Of a stretch of 35,824 nucleotides of DNA, positions 18,106-25,576 are shown in pieces; position 1 is the stretch's first letter; each line of letters begins with the position of its first letter. Made by a program: the position numbers and the translations under genes. Source of the stretch: Pseudomonadota bacterium. GTDB lineage: Bacteria > Pseudomonadota > Gammaproteobacteria > Xanthomonadales > Xanthomonadaceae. The DNA is taken from NCBI GenBank assembly GCA_963205415.1, contig CAUJJS010000100.1, positions 1 to 35,824 of the forward strand. The letters run 5' to 3'. The notes under the pieces are model-generated. The model was not told the DNA's origin. It saw only the letters and a program-made list of their open reading frames with translations, and searched no databases.

Positions 18106-19350
18106 TCAAGGCGTGGGCGGTTCGACGAAAGCCGGCTCAAAGTCCAGTAGGTCGGAGCCGCGCATGCCCAAGCCTCGGGCCAATGCGCGCCAGCCCGCCA
18201 CGGCCTGGGCGACTTCGCGCCAGATCGCCTCGGCCTGCGCCGTGTCCAGCCTGAAATACGACGCGGCGGCCATCAGCATGTCACGGCTGGCGATGACGCC
18301 TGTGTCCTCGGTCAGCCAGGTCTTGCTCTCTCGACGATCGCCCGGCATCGGGTTCAGGTCGAAGGCCGGCGACAGGCGCCAGCCGCGCTGGCGCGCGTCG
18401 TACAGTAAGCCGGTGTTGCGCAGGTGGTCGTCGGTATTGCAGATCAGGAAGTTGTAGACCAGCCGTCGCCACAGCTCGTGGATGTCGGCGATCGGATCGG
18501 CGCCTGCCTGGAGCAGCACATCCACCAGTTCGGTGTAGGCATGCGTCGCATCGCGGTCATCGGTTTGGAGCATCGTTGCAGCCGACACGTAAGGAATGCG
18601 GCCACCCGTGTCGGTGCGGTCGAAACGCCGGATGACGGCGACCGCCGTGCCGCCGATCACTTCCACGCGGGCTGGTGCCACGCGGATGCCGGCCTTGGCC
18701 GCCAGTCGCATGGCCAGCACTTCGCCGCGGACCACGTCGCGCCGGTCTGCCTGGCTGGGAAACTTGCCGACCGCCAGTCGTCCATCGGTGTCACGTACCG
18801 TGGACTTCGGCCTGGCACCACCCAGCGACGTGCCTTGCCCCAACAGGTAGCGTAGATCCTGCGCGCTTTCCGTTCCGTCCTCCAGAGCTCGGGCCGCATG
18901 GAGCACCTTCTCCAGTTCCACCAGTGGAGGTACACACCGATCCACTCCGCCGGCGCGCAGGTAGGTGCCAGATTGCGGATCGAACAGGCGCAGCGCGCCA
19001 ACGCGCGACTCGTCATCCACCCACATCACGAAGTCCACCGGGTCCAGCGCGGGCGTGTCGCGTTCTTCCTGCCGCAGCTTCGCATGGGCGCGTCGGATCA
19101 CACGCTCGCCCCAAGCGTCGGGCGCGGTGTCCTCCAGCGCGTGGAAGAACACTCGCTGGGGATGCTGCACACCGGCCACCGGCTGGAGATCGGGCGACAG
19201 CGTGAAGAACCGGGCATCCCGCAGCCAGCCTTCGTCGTAGCTGAACGCGCTGCGCCGGCCGCTGCCAAGATGCAGGCGCCCCACGACCAAGCCGCTCGCC
19301 CCCAGGTGGACTTCGAAGTCCGGACGTCGTGCGGGCCGAGGCGCTGCCAT
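18106..19350 (-). CDS. hipA: HipA-family kinase toxin (414 aa)
   Basis: Probable toxin kinase; E. coli HipA phosphorylates glutamyl-tRNA synthetase and promotes persistence. The N-terminal subdomain (11-125) has FFHALEDTAPDAWGERVIRR, typical of HipA. The P-loop-like region is GTSLGGARPKSTV (173-185), followed by VGKFPS. The catalytic loop CNTDDHLRNTGLL has Asp308, and the metal-binding loop is SPAFDLNP (Asp331). The start overlaps the hipB stop by one base (TGATG). It is convergent with jetD, with 21 bases between the stops. Length is slightly below E. coli HipA (440). Confidence 0.93.
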   Translation of the reverse strand: MAAPRPARRPDFEVHLGASGLVVGRLHLGSGRRSAFSYDEGWLRDARFFTLSPDLQPVAGVQHPQRVFFHALEDTAPDAWGERVIRRAHAKLRQEERDTPALDPVDFVMWVDDESRVGALRLFDPQSGTYLRAGGVDRCVPPLVELEKVLHAARALEDGTESAQDLRYLLGQGTSLGGARPKSTVRDTDGRLAVGKFPSQADRRDVVRGEVLAMRLAAKAGIRVAPARVEVIGGTAVAVIRRFDRTDTGGRIPYVSAATMLQTDDRDATHAYTELVDVLLQAGADPIADIHELWRRLVYNFLICNTDDHLRNTGLLYDARQRGWRLSPAFDLNPMPGDRRESKTWLTEDTGVIASRDMLMAAASYFRLDTAQAEAIWREVAQAVAGWRALARGLGMRGSDLLDFEPAFVEPPTP

Positions 19351-19760
19351 CAGAAGCCCTCCAGGTCGTCGGCAGGCGCGGGCACATCGCCCTTGTCTAC
19401 GACGGGTGCTGCCTGTCGCTTCCTGCCGGCAGAGGTGCGTACCCGCTGCGGCAGTTGCACCCGCACCAGTTCCATGCCGAGCGCATCGTTCTCAAGGCTC
19501 ATCGCATGCGTCAGGTCATCGAGCCGGCCCAGCACGTGCAGCGCGCGCAGGAAGGTGTGCAGCGCGGTTCCGGGATGGCCATCTTCCATGCGCCGTACGG
19601 TGCTCAAGGACGTGCCGATGCGCTGAGCAAGGTCTTCCTGACTCAGGCGGCGCATGCGCCGCGCCGCCGAGATGTCCTGCCCCAGCCGGCGCAGCGCACG
19701 CGCGACAGGCAGCGGCATCACCACCTGCGCACCAGAGCGCTTATTCTCGGAAGAAGCCAT
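19350..19760 (-). CDS. hipB: HipB-like XRE-family antitoxin (136 aa)
   Basis: DNA-binding antitoxin for HipA. The Xre helix-turn-helix spans about residues 28-70 (RMRRLSQEDLAQRIGTSLST, then VRRMEDGHPG). The C-terminal tail (RVRTSAGRKRQAAPVVD...) is longer than in E. coli HipB. The start at 19760 has GAGGTG upstream. It precedes hipA with a one-base overlap, and an AT-rich inverted repeat upstream is a likely autoregulatory site. Confidence 0.9.
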   Translation of the reverse strand: MASSENKRSGAQVVMPLPVARALRRLGQDISAARRMRRLSQEDLAQRIGTSLSTVRRMEDGHPGTALHTFLRALHVLGRLDDLTHAMSLENDALGMELVRVQLPQRVRTSAGRKRQAAPVVDKGDVPAPADDLEGF

Positions 19761-20083
19761 CCTTCATCACCTCAAATATGAACTTATTACAGAAATAAGA
19801 ACTCATATATAAACGCATAAAAAAAGAAACAGTCAAGCCAGACCAATGCTGCTTGACCGCGTGGCCAAAATTCGGTGGCAAGATCAATTCCGTCAGACGT
19901 TGGTACCGTGGCTGCAGTTGTTGTGTACGCGAAGCATTCGAAAGAAGATCGATATGGGTGGCGCGCGGTCGCGATCAGCGTACGGTGACCACTGATTCTG
20001 CAGATGCTGTGCTGACCCGCTACGCTTGATGCCTCACTGGTAATAGTGACAAACCATGCCACTGGGTGGCATGATGAAAATCG
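19761..20083. other. Divergent region between hipB and the RelE-like toxin
   Basis: A 323-base stretch without a supported gene. The hipB end is AT-rich and carries the operator candidate. Further right an open stretch (19857-19988) ends YAKHSKEDRYGWRAVAISVR but has no good start and is probably chance or a remnant. The right end must hold the promoter for the toxin at 20084; no clear elements were fixed. Confidence 0.5.
19776..19808. promoter_or_regulatory. Candidate HipB operator
   Basis: Nested arms ATATGA and CTTATT are mirrored by AATAAG and TCATAT around a short centre, giving a 33-base near-palindrome starting 16 bases upstream of hipB. The Xre antitoxins of this family bind such sites. 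It is much more AT-rich than its surroundings. Binding is inferred. Confidence 0.55.
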
Positions 20084-20455
20084 ATGATGCGAGTTTTCAA
20101 AACGCACCACTTCCAACGATGGATGCGCAAGACGGAACTCACAGATGCCGTCCTGTGCAAGGCCGTTCAGGAGATGGCAGGCGGCCTGATCGACGCAGAC
20201 CTCGGCGGCAGCGTGGTGAAGAAGCGCGTCGGGCTGGCGGGACGCGGCAAGCGTGGCGGCGTGCGCACGCTGATCGCCACCAACAAGGGAAACCGGTGGT
20301 TCTTCGTGTTCGGCTTTGAGAAGAACGAGCGCGGCAACATCAACGATGAAGAACTGCAAGCATTGAAGGACTACGCCGCAGACTGGTTGAAGCGCACCAG
20401 TACGGAATTGGATGACGCCGTTGCCGACGGCATTTTGCAAGAGATCTGCCAATGA
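20084..20455 (+). CDS. RelE/HigB-like toxin (123 aa)
   Basis: Probable ribosome-dependent mRNA interferase of the RelE superfamily, in the group with the signature KKRVGLAGRGKRGGVRTLIA (residues about 46-65) followed by WFFVFGFEKNERGNI, as in HigB2-like toxins. The N-terminus MRVFKTHHFQRWMRK and the AVQEMAGGLIDADLGG helix fit. Two adjacent ATG codons (20084, 20087) could both start; no strong ribosome binding site decides. The stop overlaps the next gene's ATG (ATGA), giving the toxin-first order seen in higBA operons. Confidence 0.85.
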   Translation: MMRVFKTHHFQRWMRKTELTDAVLCKAVQEMAGGLIDADLGGSVVKKRVGLAGRGKRGGVRTLIATNKGNRWFFVFGFEKNERGNINDEELQALKDYAADWLKRTSTELDDAVADGILQEICQ

Positions 20456-20775
20456 CCACCACACGAAAGGCCAAGAGCCGCATCATGGAAGCCGTGCACG
20501 ATGGCGCACGCGATCTACATCACCTGGAATTCATCGACAAGCGCAAGATGCAGAAATACGACGCCCTGTGTCTGGAGCCGGTGCAGGACTACGACGCTGA
20601 GAAGATCAAGGCGTTGCGCGAGCGACTGCACCTGAGTCAGGCCGTACTGGCCAGCGTGCTAAACACCAGCACGTCCACGGTCCGCAAGTGGGAGGTGGGC
20701 GACAAGCGCCCCAGCGGACCGTCGCAGAAGTTGCTGGACATCCTCGAGCGCAAGGGGCTAGAAGCGGTGCTTTGA
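20452..20775 (+). CDS. HigA-like helix-turn-helix antitoxin (107 aa)
   Basis: Antitoxin partner of the RelE/HigB-like toxin. The helix-turn-helix lies at about residues 50-95 (IKALRERLHLSQAVLASVLN, then TSTSTVRKWEVGDKRPSGPS), the typical Xre arrangement with WE-G-KRPSG. The N-terminal half (KSRIMEAVHDGARDLHHLEF) probably contacts the toxin. It is coupled to the toxin by an ATGA overlap. Confidence 0.88.
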   Translation: MTTTRKAKSRIMEAVHDGARDLHHLEFIDKRKMQKYDALCLEPVQDYDAEKIKALRERLHLSQAVLASVLNTSTSTVRKWEVGDKRPSGPSQKLLDILERKGLEAVL

Positions 20776-20809
20776 TCCGCCCATGTCATCGCAATTGGAG
20801 ATTCCGGTT

Positions 20810-20944
20810 CATGAGAAGCCAGCATCCGGAGGCATGGGAAGCCACGACTCGGGGGCATGGGAAGCCAGTACGCGAGGCGGTTGGCGTGGGTCACCCTTGC
20901 GGATTTTCCGCGAGGTTCCCATGGCTCAATCAAGGCTTCTCATG
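20810..20944. repeat. Repeat with 23-bp period and inverted arm
   Basis: CATGRGAAGCCA occurs three times at exact 23-base intervals (20810, 20833, 20856), with variable bases between. The reverse complement appears on the right as GGCTTCTCATG (20934-20944), an exact 11-base inverted match to 20810-20820, and as a partial copy, GGTTCCCATG (20914-20923). The whole lies in the 231-base gap between the HigA-like gene and the end of the prenyltransferase gene. It could fold into one large hairpin. Confidence 0.7.
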
Positions 20945-21006
20945 CGACAGATTCGAGAGTTGTTGCGTTTACATTGTGGGTTGTCAGGGTCACCCGGCGT
21001 GAGGTT

Positions 21007-21903
21007 TTACGTCAGCAACACGAACACCGTGATCAATACCAGGAGTGCCACCGGATACAGGCTGGCGCGATCGAACAGGCGGGCAGCGCGGCGGCCTTCG
21101 TGTGATCGGAACAACTGGAAGCCTGGCACCAGCAACAGAAACAAACCGATCAGCGCCATGCCGATCTGCCACGGCCAACCCAGAGCCAAGGGCGACATGA
21201 TGGCCAAGCCCAAGCTCAGCGCCACGGTGGCAATGAGGGCGATCAAGACCACGGTACCGGCCACGCGCGGCCCAAACACCAGCGGGATGGTGCGCGCGCC
21301 GACGCGGCGGTCTTCTTCGACATCGTTCCAGTCGGCCGGAATGTTCTGGCCGCCGATTTCCCAGCACATCAGCCACGCCAGCATCAGGGCCAGCCACGCC
21401 AGGTCGGGTTTCGGCACCACCACCAACACCGCGGCGATTGGCCCGAGCGCCTTCACCACGCCGCTGACGAACACGCGGGTCCAGCTGACTTTGAACATCT
21501 GGCAATAGATGGTTTCAAGGATCGGCGCAGCGATCACCACCGGCAGCAGCCAAGGATTGAGCCACCACGCACCGACCAAGGCGACCAAGTACCAGAAACC
21601 GAACCACGCGATGCCCTTGCCGAGACTGAGCTTGCGCTGCGCAATCGGGTAACGCAGGTCCGAGGCTTCGACCGAGTAACCGGCATTAGGGCCACTGCCG
21701 GCGAATTTTTCCCGATCGACCTTGACCCCGATGATGTCGTTGAGCGCATACAGCGCGGTGTAACCGGCCAGTGCCGTCACCAAGGCCACCGCCAACACCG
21801 GCCACGTCGGAAAATGCCCCAGCCAAAGCAAGGCGGCAAATCCCGGCATGGCGATATCGAGCACGCCGTGGGTGGAACGCGACAGGGCCAGGAATGCGCG
21901 CAT
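21007..21903 (-). CDS. UbiA-family membrane prenyltransferase (298 aa)
   Basis: Integral membrane enzyme that would move a polyprenyl group from its diphosphate onto an acceptor. The two Asp-rich Mg-diphosphate motifs are present in family form: NDIIGVKVDRE (residues 55-65) and DWNDVEEDRRVGART (191-205). Seven to nine hydrophobic segments cover the rest. It lacks the hallmarks of 4-hydroxybenzoate octaprenyltransferase (UbiA proper), so the acceptor is probably different; it is more like the divergent UbiA proteins found in accessory clusters such as ebo (EboC). It starts three bases past the methyltransferase stop and is the last gene of the five-gene operon. Acceptor and prenyl length are unknown. 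Confidence 0.88.
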   Translation of the reverse strand: MRAFLALSRSTHGVLDIAMPGFAALLWLGHFPTWPVLAVALVTALAGYTALYALNDIIGVKVDREKFAGSGPNAGYSVEASDLRYPIAQRKLSLGKGIAWFGFWYLVALVGAWWLNPWLLPVVIAAPILETIYCQMFKVSWTRVFVSGVVKALGPIAAVLVVVPKPDLAWLALMLAWLMCWEIGGQNIPADWNDVEEDRRVGARTIPLVFGPRVAGTVVLIALIATVALSLGLAIMSPLALGWPWQIGMALIGLFLLLVPGFQLFRSHEGRRAARLFDRASLYPVALLVLITVFVLLT

Positions 21904-21906
21904 GGC

Positions 21907-22617
21907 TCAGGCCTTTTTGACGAAGGCCGCCATGTAGTTCACGTCCTCTTTGCCGTGCGCAACTTTGAAGGTCTTGCGCAGCGGGTTGTACATCAGGCTG
22001 GCGATGCCGAGCATTTGCAGACCGCTGGCCGACGTCCATTGCCGCATCTCGTCCGGGCGCACCAGTTTTTTGTACTCGTGCGTGCCACGCGGAAGGATGC
22101 GCAGGATGTATTCACCACCGATGATGGCAAACAACAAGGCTTTGAGATTGCGGTTGATGGTGGACAGCACCAAATGTCCACCGGGCTTGAGCAGGCGTGC
22201 GCAGGCATCGATGATCGCCGCCGGATCGGGCACGTGCTCGATCATTTCCAGACAGGTCACGATGTCGTAGGTACCGGCTTCCTTTTCGACCAGTTCTTCC
22301 ACGGTCTGCAGGCGGTAGTCGATTTTCAGGCCGCTCTTTTCCGCGTGCTGACGTGCAACATCCAGGCTCATCGGCGATTGGTCGATGCCGACGACATCGG
22401 CACCGGCGCGGGCCAAGGTTTCGGTGAGGATGCCACCGCCGCAACCGACATCGACCACGCGCGCGCCCATCACCTCGGCGTGATCAAAGACGTATTGGCT
22501 GCGCAGTGGGTTGATGACATGCAGCATGCCCATCTTGCCCTTGGGATCCCACCAGAGTTTGGAAACCCGGTCGAACTTGCTGACTTCCTGCTGATCAACG
22601 TTGGCGGTTTGATTCAT
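21907..22617 (-). CDS. ubiG: UbiG-family O-methyltransferase (236 aa)
   Basis: A SAM-dependent methyltransferase closely resembling UbiG, which performs both O-methylations of ubiquinone synthesis. Visible UbiG traits are FDRVSKLWWDPKGKMGMLHV and INPLRSQYV near the N-terminus, the SAM motif VVDVGCGGGILTETLA, the acidic VVGIDQS, TCLEMIEHVPDP, LSTINRN, and GGEYILRILPRGTHEYKKLV, plus the C-terminal VNYMAAF. The start is at MNQTANVD (22617); the gene overlaps the upstream cyclase by 23 bases. It may be the cell's ubiquinone enzyme or a paralogue recruited to the operon's own product; the sequence cannot decide, and the other ubi genes are not here. Confidence 0.88.
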   Translation of the reverse strand: MNQTANVDQQEVSKFDRVSKLWWDPKGKMGMLHVINPLRSQYVFDHAEVMGARVVDVGCGGGILTETLARAGADVVGIDQSPMSLDVARQHAEKSGLKIDYRLQTVEELVEKEAGTYDIVTCLEMIEHVPDPAAIIDACARLLKPGGHLVLSTINRNLKALLFAIIGGEYILRILPRGTHEYKKLVRPDEMRQWTSASGLQMLGIASLMYNPLRKTFKVAHGKEDVNYMAAFVKKA

Positions 22618-23743
22618 GGTGTGCTCGCATGCGTGCGTGGAGCGCGGGTACGGCATGATCCAGTTCCCGACGCGTGATGTCATTGAGGAAAGTGCACTGG
22701 CCCAGTGCGGTGGGCATGGGCACCCGTTGCAGGCCATTGCGGTGTTCGATTCGGTCGAGCAGCGAATGCCACATCAGCTCGGCATCGACAACGTCCAGAT
22801 CCAGCTCGATGCCCAGCCGCTGCACCAGCGCGAACACGCGCTCGGCGTCACGACTGGCCAACAGGCCACGTCGTTCGCCAATCAGGATCGAGACGAGAAT
22901 ATCCAGCAACACCGCTTCGCCATGCAGAAGGCGATGCTCGTAGCGCGCTTCCAGCCCGTAGCTGAAGGTATGGCCGAAATCGACCTTGCGCGAGAGTTCC
23001 AGCTCGAACAGGTTGGGCGCCAATTGTTCGAGCATGCCACCGATGGCGCGGTCGAGAATGGCGTCGCCTGCGGCGTTGTTGAAGTAGGCCGCCACACTCT
23101 CGGCGCCATCCGCTTCCAGCCACTGAAACAAGGTGGCATCACAGGCAATGGCCAGCTTGATGATTTCGCACAGGCCGTTGAGCAAATGCCGATGCGGCAG
23201 GCTGGGCAGGAAGGACTTGTCGAGGAACACGGCCTGCGGCGGCTCGAAACTGCCCAAGCGGTTCTTGTTGTTGTTGAAATTGATGCCGGCCTTGATCCCA
23301 AGCGCGGCATCGATGTAGCCCATCAAGGTGGTGGGCACCTTGATGTGTGGCAGCCCGCGCCGATAGGTCGCCGCGACAAAGGCCACCACGTCGGTCAGCA
23401 CGCCACCGCCGATGGCGATGATGGGCTCATCGCGACGATGGATGGGAAACCCATCCAACTCGCGAATCAGATCTTGGTAGATATCGATGGTCTTGTGTTC
23501 TTCGCCACCGGGAAACACCACGATGCGCGCTTCGATGCCGTGACGGTCGAACCAGCGTCGAATGGCTGCGCCGTGGTGACGGGCGACATTGCCATCGACC
23601 ACCACGAAGCGCCTGCCGCCGGCACGCCGACCGAATCCGAGCAAGGCTTCATTGTCTGGCGCAAACAAGGTTGGCGCCTTGATCACGTCGTATTCGATCG
23701 GACGCTCGGCCCGCACCTGCCAGCGATGGGTGGCGGTATTCAT
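22595..23743 (-). CDS. Sugar-phosphate cyclase, dehydroquinate-synthase superfamily (382 aa)
   Basis: An NAD- and Zn-dependent cyclase that turns a sugar phosphate into a carbocycle. NAD-binding IGGGVLTDVVAF (Gly112-114), Zn ligands about Glu193 (LCEIIKL), His258 (DFGHTFSYGLE) and His274 (LLHGEAV) are all present. KNRLGSF (160-166) and TYRRGLPHIKVPTTLMGYID fit the sedoheptulose-7-phosphate cyclases (epi-epi-valiolone and desmethyl-4-deoxygadusol synthases, and EboD) better than the KNMIG of true dehydroquinate synthase, and the operon has no shikimate genes. Its ATG overlaps the LuxS-family stop (ATGA). The substrate is inferred; a dehydroquinate synthase is the main alternative. Confidence 0.85.
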   Translation of the reverse strand: MNTATHRWQVRAERPIEYDVIKAPTLFAPDNEALLGFGRRAGGRRFVVVDGNVARHHGAAIRRWFDRHGIEARIVVFPGGEEHKTIDIYQDLIRELDGFPIHRRDEPIIAIGGGVLTDVVAFVAATYRRGLPHIKVPTTLMGYIDAALGIKAGINFNNNKNRLGSFEPPQAVFLDKSFLPSLPHRHLLNGLCEIIKLAIACDATLFQWLEADGAESVAAYFNNAAGDAILDRAIGGMLEQLAPNLFELELSRKVDFGHTFSYGLEARYEHRLLHGEAVLLDILVSILIGERRGLLASRDAERVFALVQRLGIELDLDVVDAELMWHSLLDRIEHRNGLQRVPMPTALGQCTFLNDITRRELDHAVPALHARMRAHHESNRQR

Positions 23744-24240
23744 GCGGCGGCCTCCAGCCAATGCGCACGCTGGGCGAGGATTTCTCGCGCCACCGCTTGC
23801 GCAGCCTCCAGACTGTGATCTTGCCAATGCCCGCATTGCTCGACATTGGCGTAGGGCACGGCCGTGGCCTGCTGCATGTCGCGCAGGATGCGTTCGAGCA
23901 CGATGCAGATCGTCTCGGCGTGGCCCTCGTTGCTGAATACGAGGTAGAACCCGGTCTGACAACCCATGATGCCGACGGAGACGAAGTTTTCCGGCAAGTG
24001 GCGACTGAAACCTTCCAACAGGAAATGCTCGACCGAATGCAGTTCGGTGCTGCTCAAATAAGCCTCCGCATTGGGATGGCGCACGCGCAGATCCACGCAA
24101 TAAATGGCATCACCCACTTCGGCACGACGGGCCGAACGCAGCTTCACCGTGGGGGCCTTGAGGCGGCGGTGATCCATCTCGCCCACCCATTCCGGTCGCC
24201 AACCCAACTTTTCGATATCGATCATGGTTTCGCTTTGCAT
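23740..24240 (-). CDS. luxS: LuxS-family S-ribosylhomocysteine lyase-like protein (166 aa)
   Basis: LuxS cleaves S-ribosylhomocysteine to homocysteine and the AI-2 precursor DPD. All key residues are recognisable: metal ligands His68 and His72 with Glu71 (LHSVEH), catalytic Cys94 (IMGCQTGFYL) and metal ligand Cys136 (VEQCGHWQDHSLEAA). Spacings (4, 22, 42) fit B. subtilis LuxS His54-His58-Cys84-Cys126 apart from a four-residue shorter loop. The N-terminal DHRRLKAPTVKLRSA also matches. Start either at 24240 or at MIDIEK (24225); ribosome binding sites are weak for both. Lying between the isomerase-like gene and the cyclase, with ATGA coupling, it probably serves the operon's pathway; a changed substrate is possible. 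Confidence 0.85.
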   Translation of the reverse strand: MQSETMIDIEKLGWRPEWVGEMDHRRLKAPTVKLRSARRAEVGDAIYCVDLRVRHPNAEAYLSSTELHSVEHFLLEGFSRHLPENFVSVGIMGCQTGFYLVFSNEGHAETICIVLERILRDMQQATAVPYANVEQCGHWQDHSLEAAQAVAREILAQRAHWLEAAA

Positions 24241-24249
24241 CCGCCGCGC

Positions 24250-25497
24250 TCAGGGGGCAGCAACAAACTGTGAAAGGTGGCGATGGCTGTCATCCAGCGC
24301 CTTCTGCCACGACTCCACATGGTGGTAGAGCTCGACCGAACCATAACCGGAAAAACCGTTGTCGGTCAGCGCCTTGAAACTACCCGCAAAGTCCAAGGTG
24401 CCCTCGCCAGGAATCTCGTGGAAATGCACCACGCCCGTCAGGGTGTTGGCCACCATCTTGTCGACCAACGGCGGATTCGTCGCCCCGCGCAGATAAGCCA
24501 CCACCGGCTTGGCGCGCTCCAGAACATCGTAGCTCAGGCCCGGCATCGAGATGAGATACGTGAAGATCTCATCATCCAACGGCGAAGTACCGGCATACAG
24601 GCCGCCATACTCCACCACGCTCAAATCGCGCGTGACACCGGCACGGGCCATCAAGGCCTCGATCTGGATCTGGCGCGCACGACTGGGCACAGCGTCGCGG
24701 AAATGGATCGGATGATCGCGATCCAGCAACAGATAATCGGCGGTGTCCGGGAAATGCACGAGGCTGCTGGCGAAATCGAGATTGAAGCTCAAGTCGTCCC
24801 GAGCCTGCACGATCTTGAGGTTGTAGCCCTCGCGTGCATCGGAGATGTGCAGGTAACGCGCATGGGGCGCGGCGTCGCCAAGCGCCTTGATGTAGTCGGT
24901 CTCCGAGCAATAGGTGTGGCAAATGTCGATGTGAAGCTTGAACTTGGGTGAGCCGACCTGCCGCATCAGGTCCAAACCTTGCGCCATGGTTTCGATGTAC
25001 ATGCCCGGCTCGGGCTCGATCAGGAGGGTGATGTCCTCGTCATCGCGGATTTCGCGCACGCATTCGCGGATCGACTCGGCCAAGAGTTCGCCCGGATCGA
25101 CCTGAGGATTGGCAACGTGATCGTCGCGGATGAAACCGCTGCCAAAGGTCACGAGGTTTACACCCAACTTACGGGCGACATGGATGCCGCGTTTGACCAG
25201 ATCGATGCGGCGCTTGCGTGCGGCCGGCTCCAACGCCATCAGCGAGGGTTCGTGCGGCCGCTGCGGATCGAAGAAATGCGAGGCGGTGGCCACGCAGGCG
25301 GCCTTGACGCGACGCGCATCGAGACGTTTTTTCACCGCATCCAAATAGGCATCGTCGACATTGAAGGGGTTGAACTGGTCGCGATGGAAGGAGATTTCGA
25401 TGCCCGCGTAACCGGCCTTGTCGACGGCATCAATGGCATCGAGAAAATCCAGATTGGTCAAACCGAAGGTGCTGTAACTGAGCTGTATCGCTCCCAT
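24250..25497 (-). CDS. Sugar-phosphate isomerase/epimerase-like TIM barrel (415 aa)
   Basis: A protein of the xylose isomerase-like AP-endonuclease 2 superfamily, probably an isomerase, epimerase or aldolase-like metalloenzyme on a sugar or cyclitol. The start at MGAIQLSYSTFGL (25497) has GAGG upstream; the longer frame reads antisense through the yhdP repeats and is rejected. Barrel strands carry the usual metal-site pieces: AGYAGIEISFHRDQF, LLIEPEPGMYIE, FKLHIDICHTYC, YLHISDARE and GSVELYHHVE near the C-terminus. It is longer than simple IolE-type proteins (about 280), with an insert around residues 250-330. It heads the operon, nine bases before the LuxS-family gene, 79 bases after yhdP. 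Confidence 0.85.
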   Translation of the reverse strand: MGAIQLSYSTFGLTNLDFLDAIDAVDKAGYAGIEISFHRDQFNPFNVDDAYLDAVKKRLDARRVKAACVATASHFFDPQRPHEPSLMALEPAARKRRIDLVKRGIHVARKLGVNLVTFGSGFIRDDHVANPQVDPGELLAESIRECVREIRDDEDITLLIEPEPGMYIETMAQGLDLMRQVGSPKFKLHIDICHTYCSETDYIKALGDAAPHARYLHISDAREGYNLKIVQARDDLSFNLDFASSLVHFPDTADYLLLDRDHPIHFRDAVPSRARQIQIEALMARAGVTRDLSVVEYGGLYAGTSPLDDEIFTYLISMPGLSYDVLERAKPVVAYLRGATNPPLVDKMVANTLTGVVHFHEIPGEGTLDFAGSFKALTDNGFSGYGSVELYHHVESWQKALDDSHRHLSQFVAAP

Positions 25498-25576
25498 GGA
25501 GTGCCTCGCAAAATCCTTTCCAATCAAACTGCGCGCCCGGTCACGGGGTTTCGAACCGGTCGCCGCTCGGGACTGC

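Noticed and set aside
19857..19988. Open stretch ending YAKHSKEDRYGWRAVAISVR between hipB and the RelE-like toxin
   Set aside because: It has no plausible start codon with a ribosome binding site and no recognisable family; 43 codons can be open by chance here.
20810..20867. Possible miniature CRISPR array from the regularly spaced units
   Set aside because: Only 12 of 23 bases are conserved, spacers would be about 11 bases, an inverted copy follows, and there are no cas genes.
25520..25576. A GGTTCGAAACC-like segment on the minus strand resembling a tRNA T-loop between yhdP and the TIM-barrel gene
   Set aside because: The flanking bases do not form a five-base T stem, and no acceptor, anticodon arm or CCA end can be drawn.
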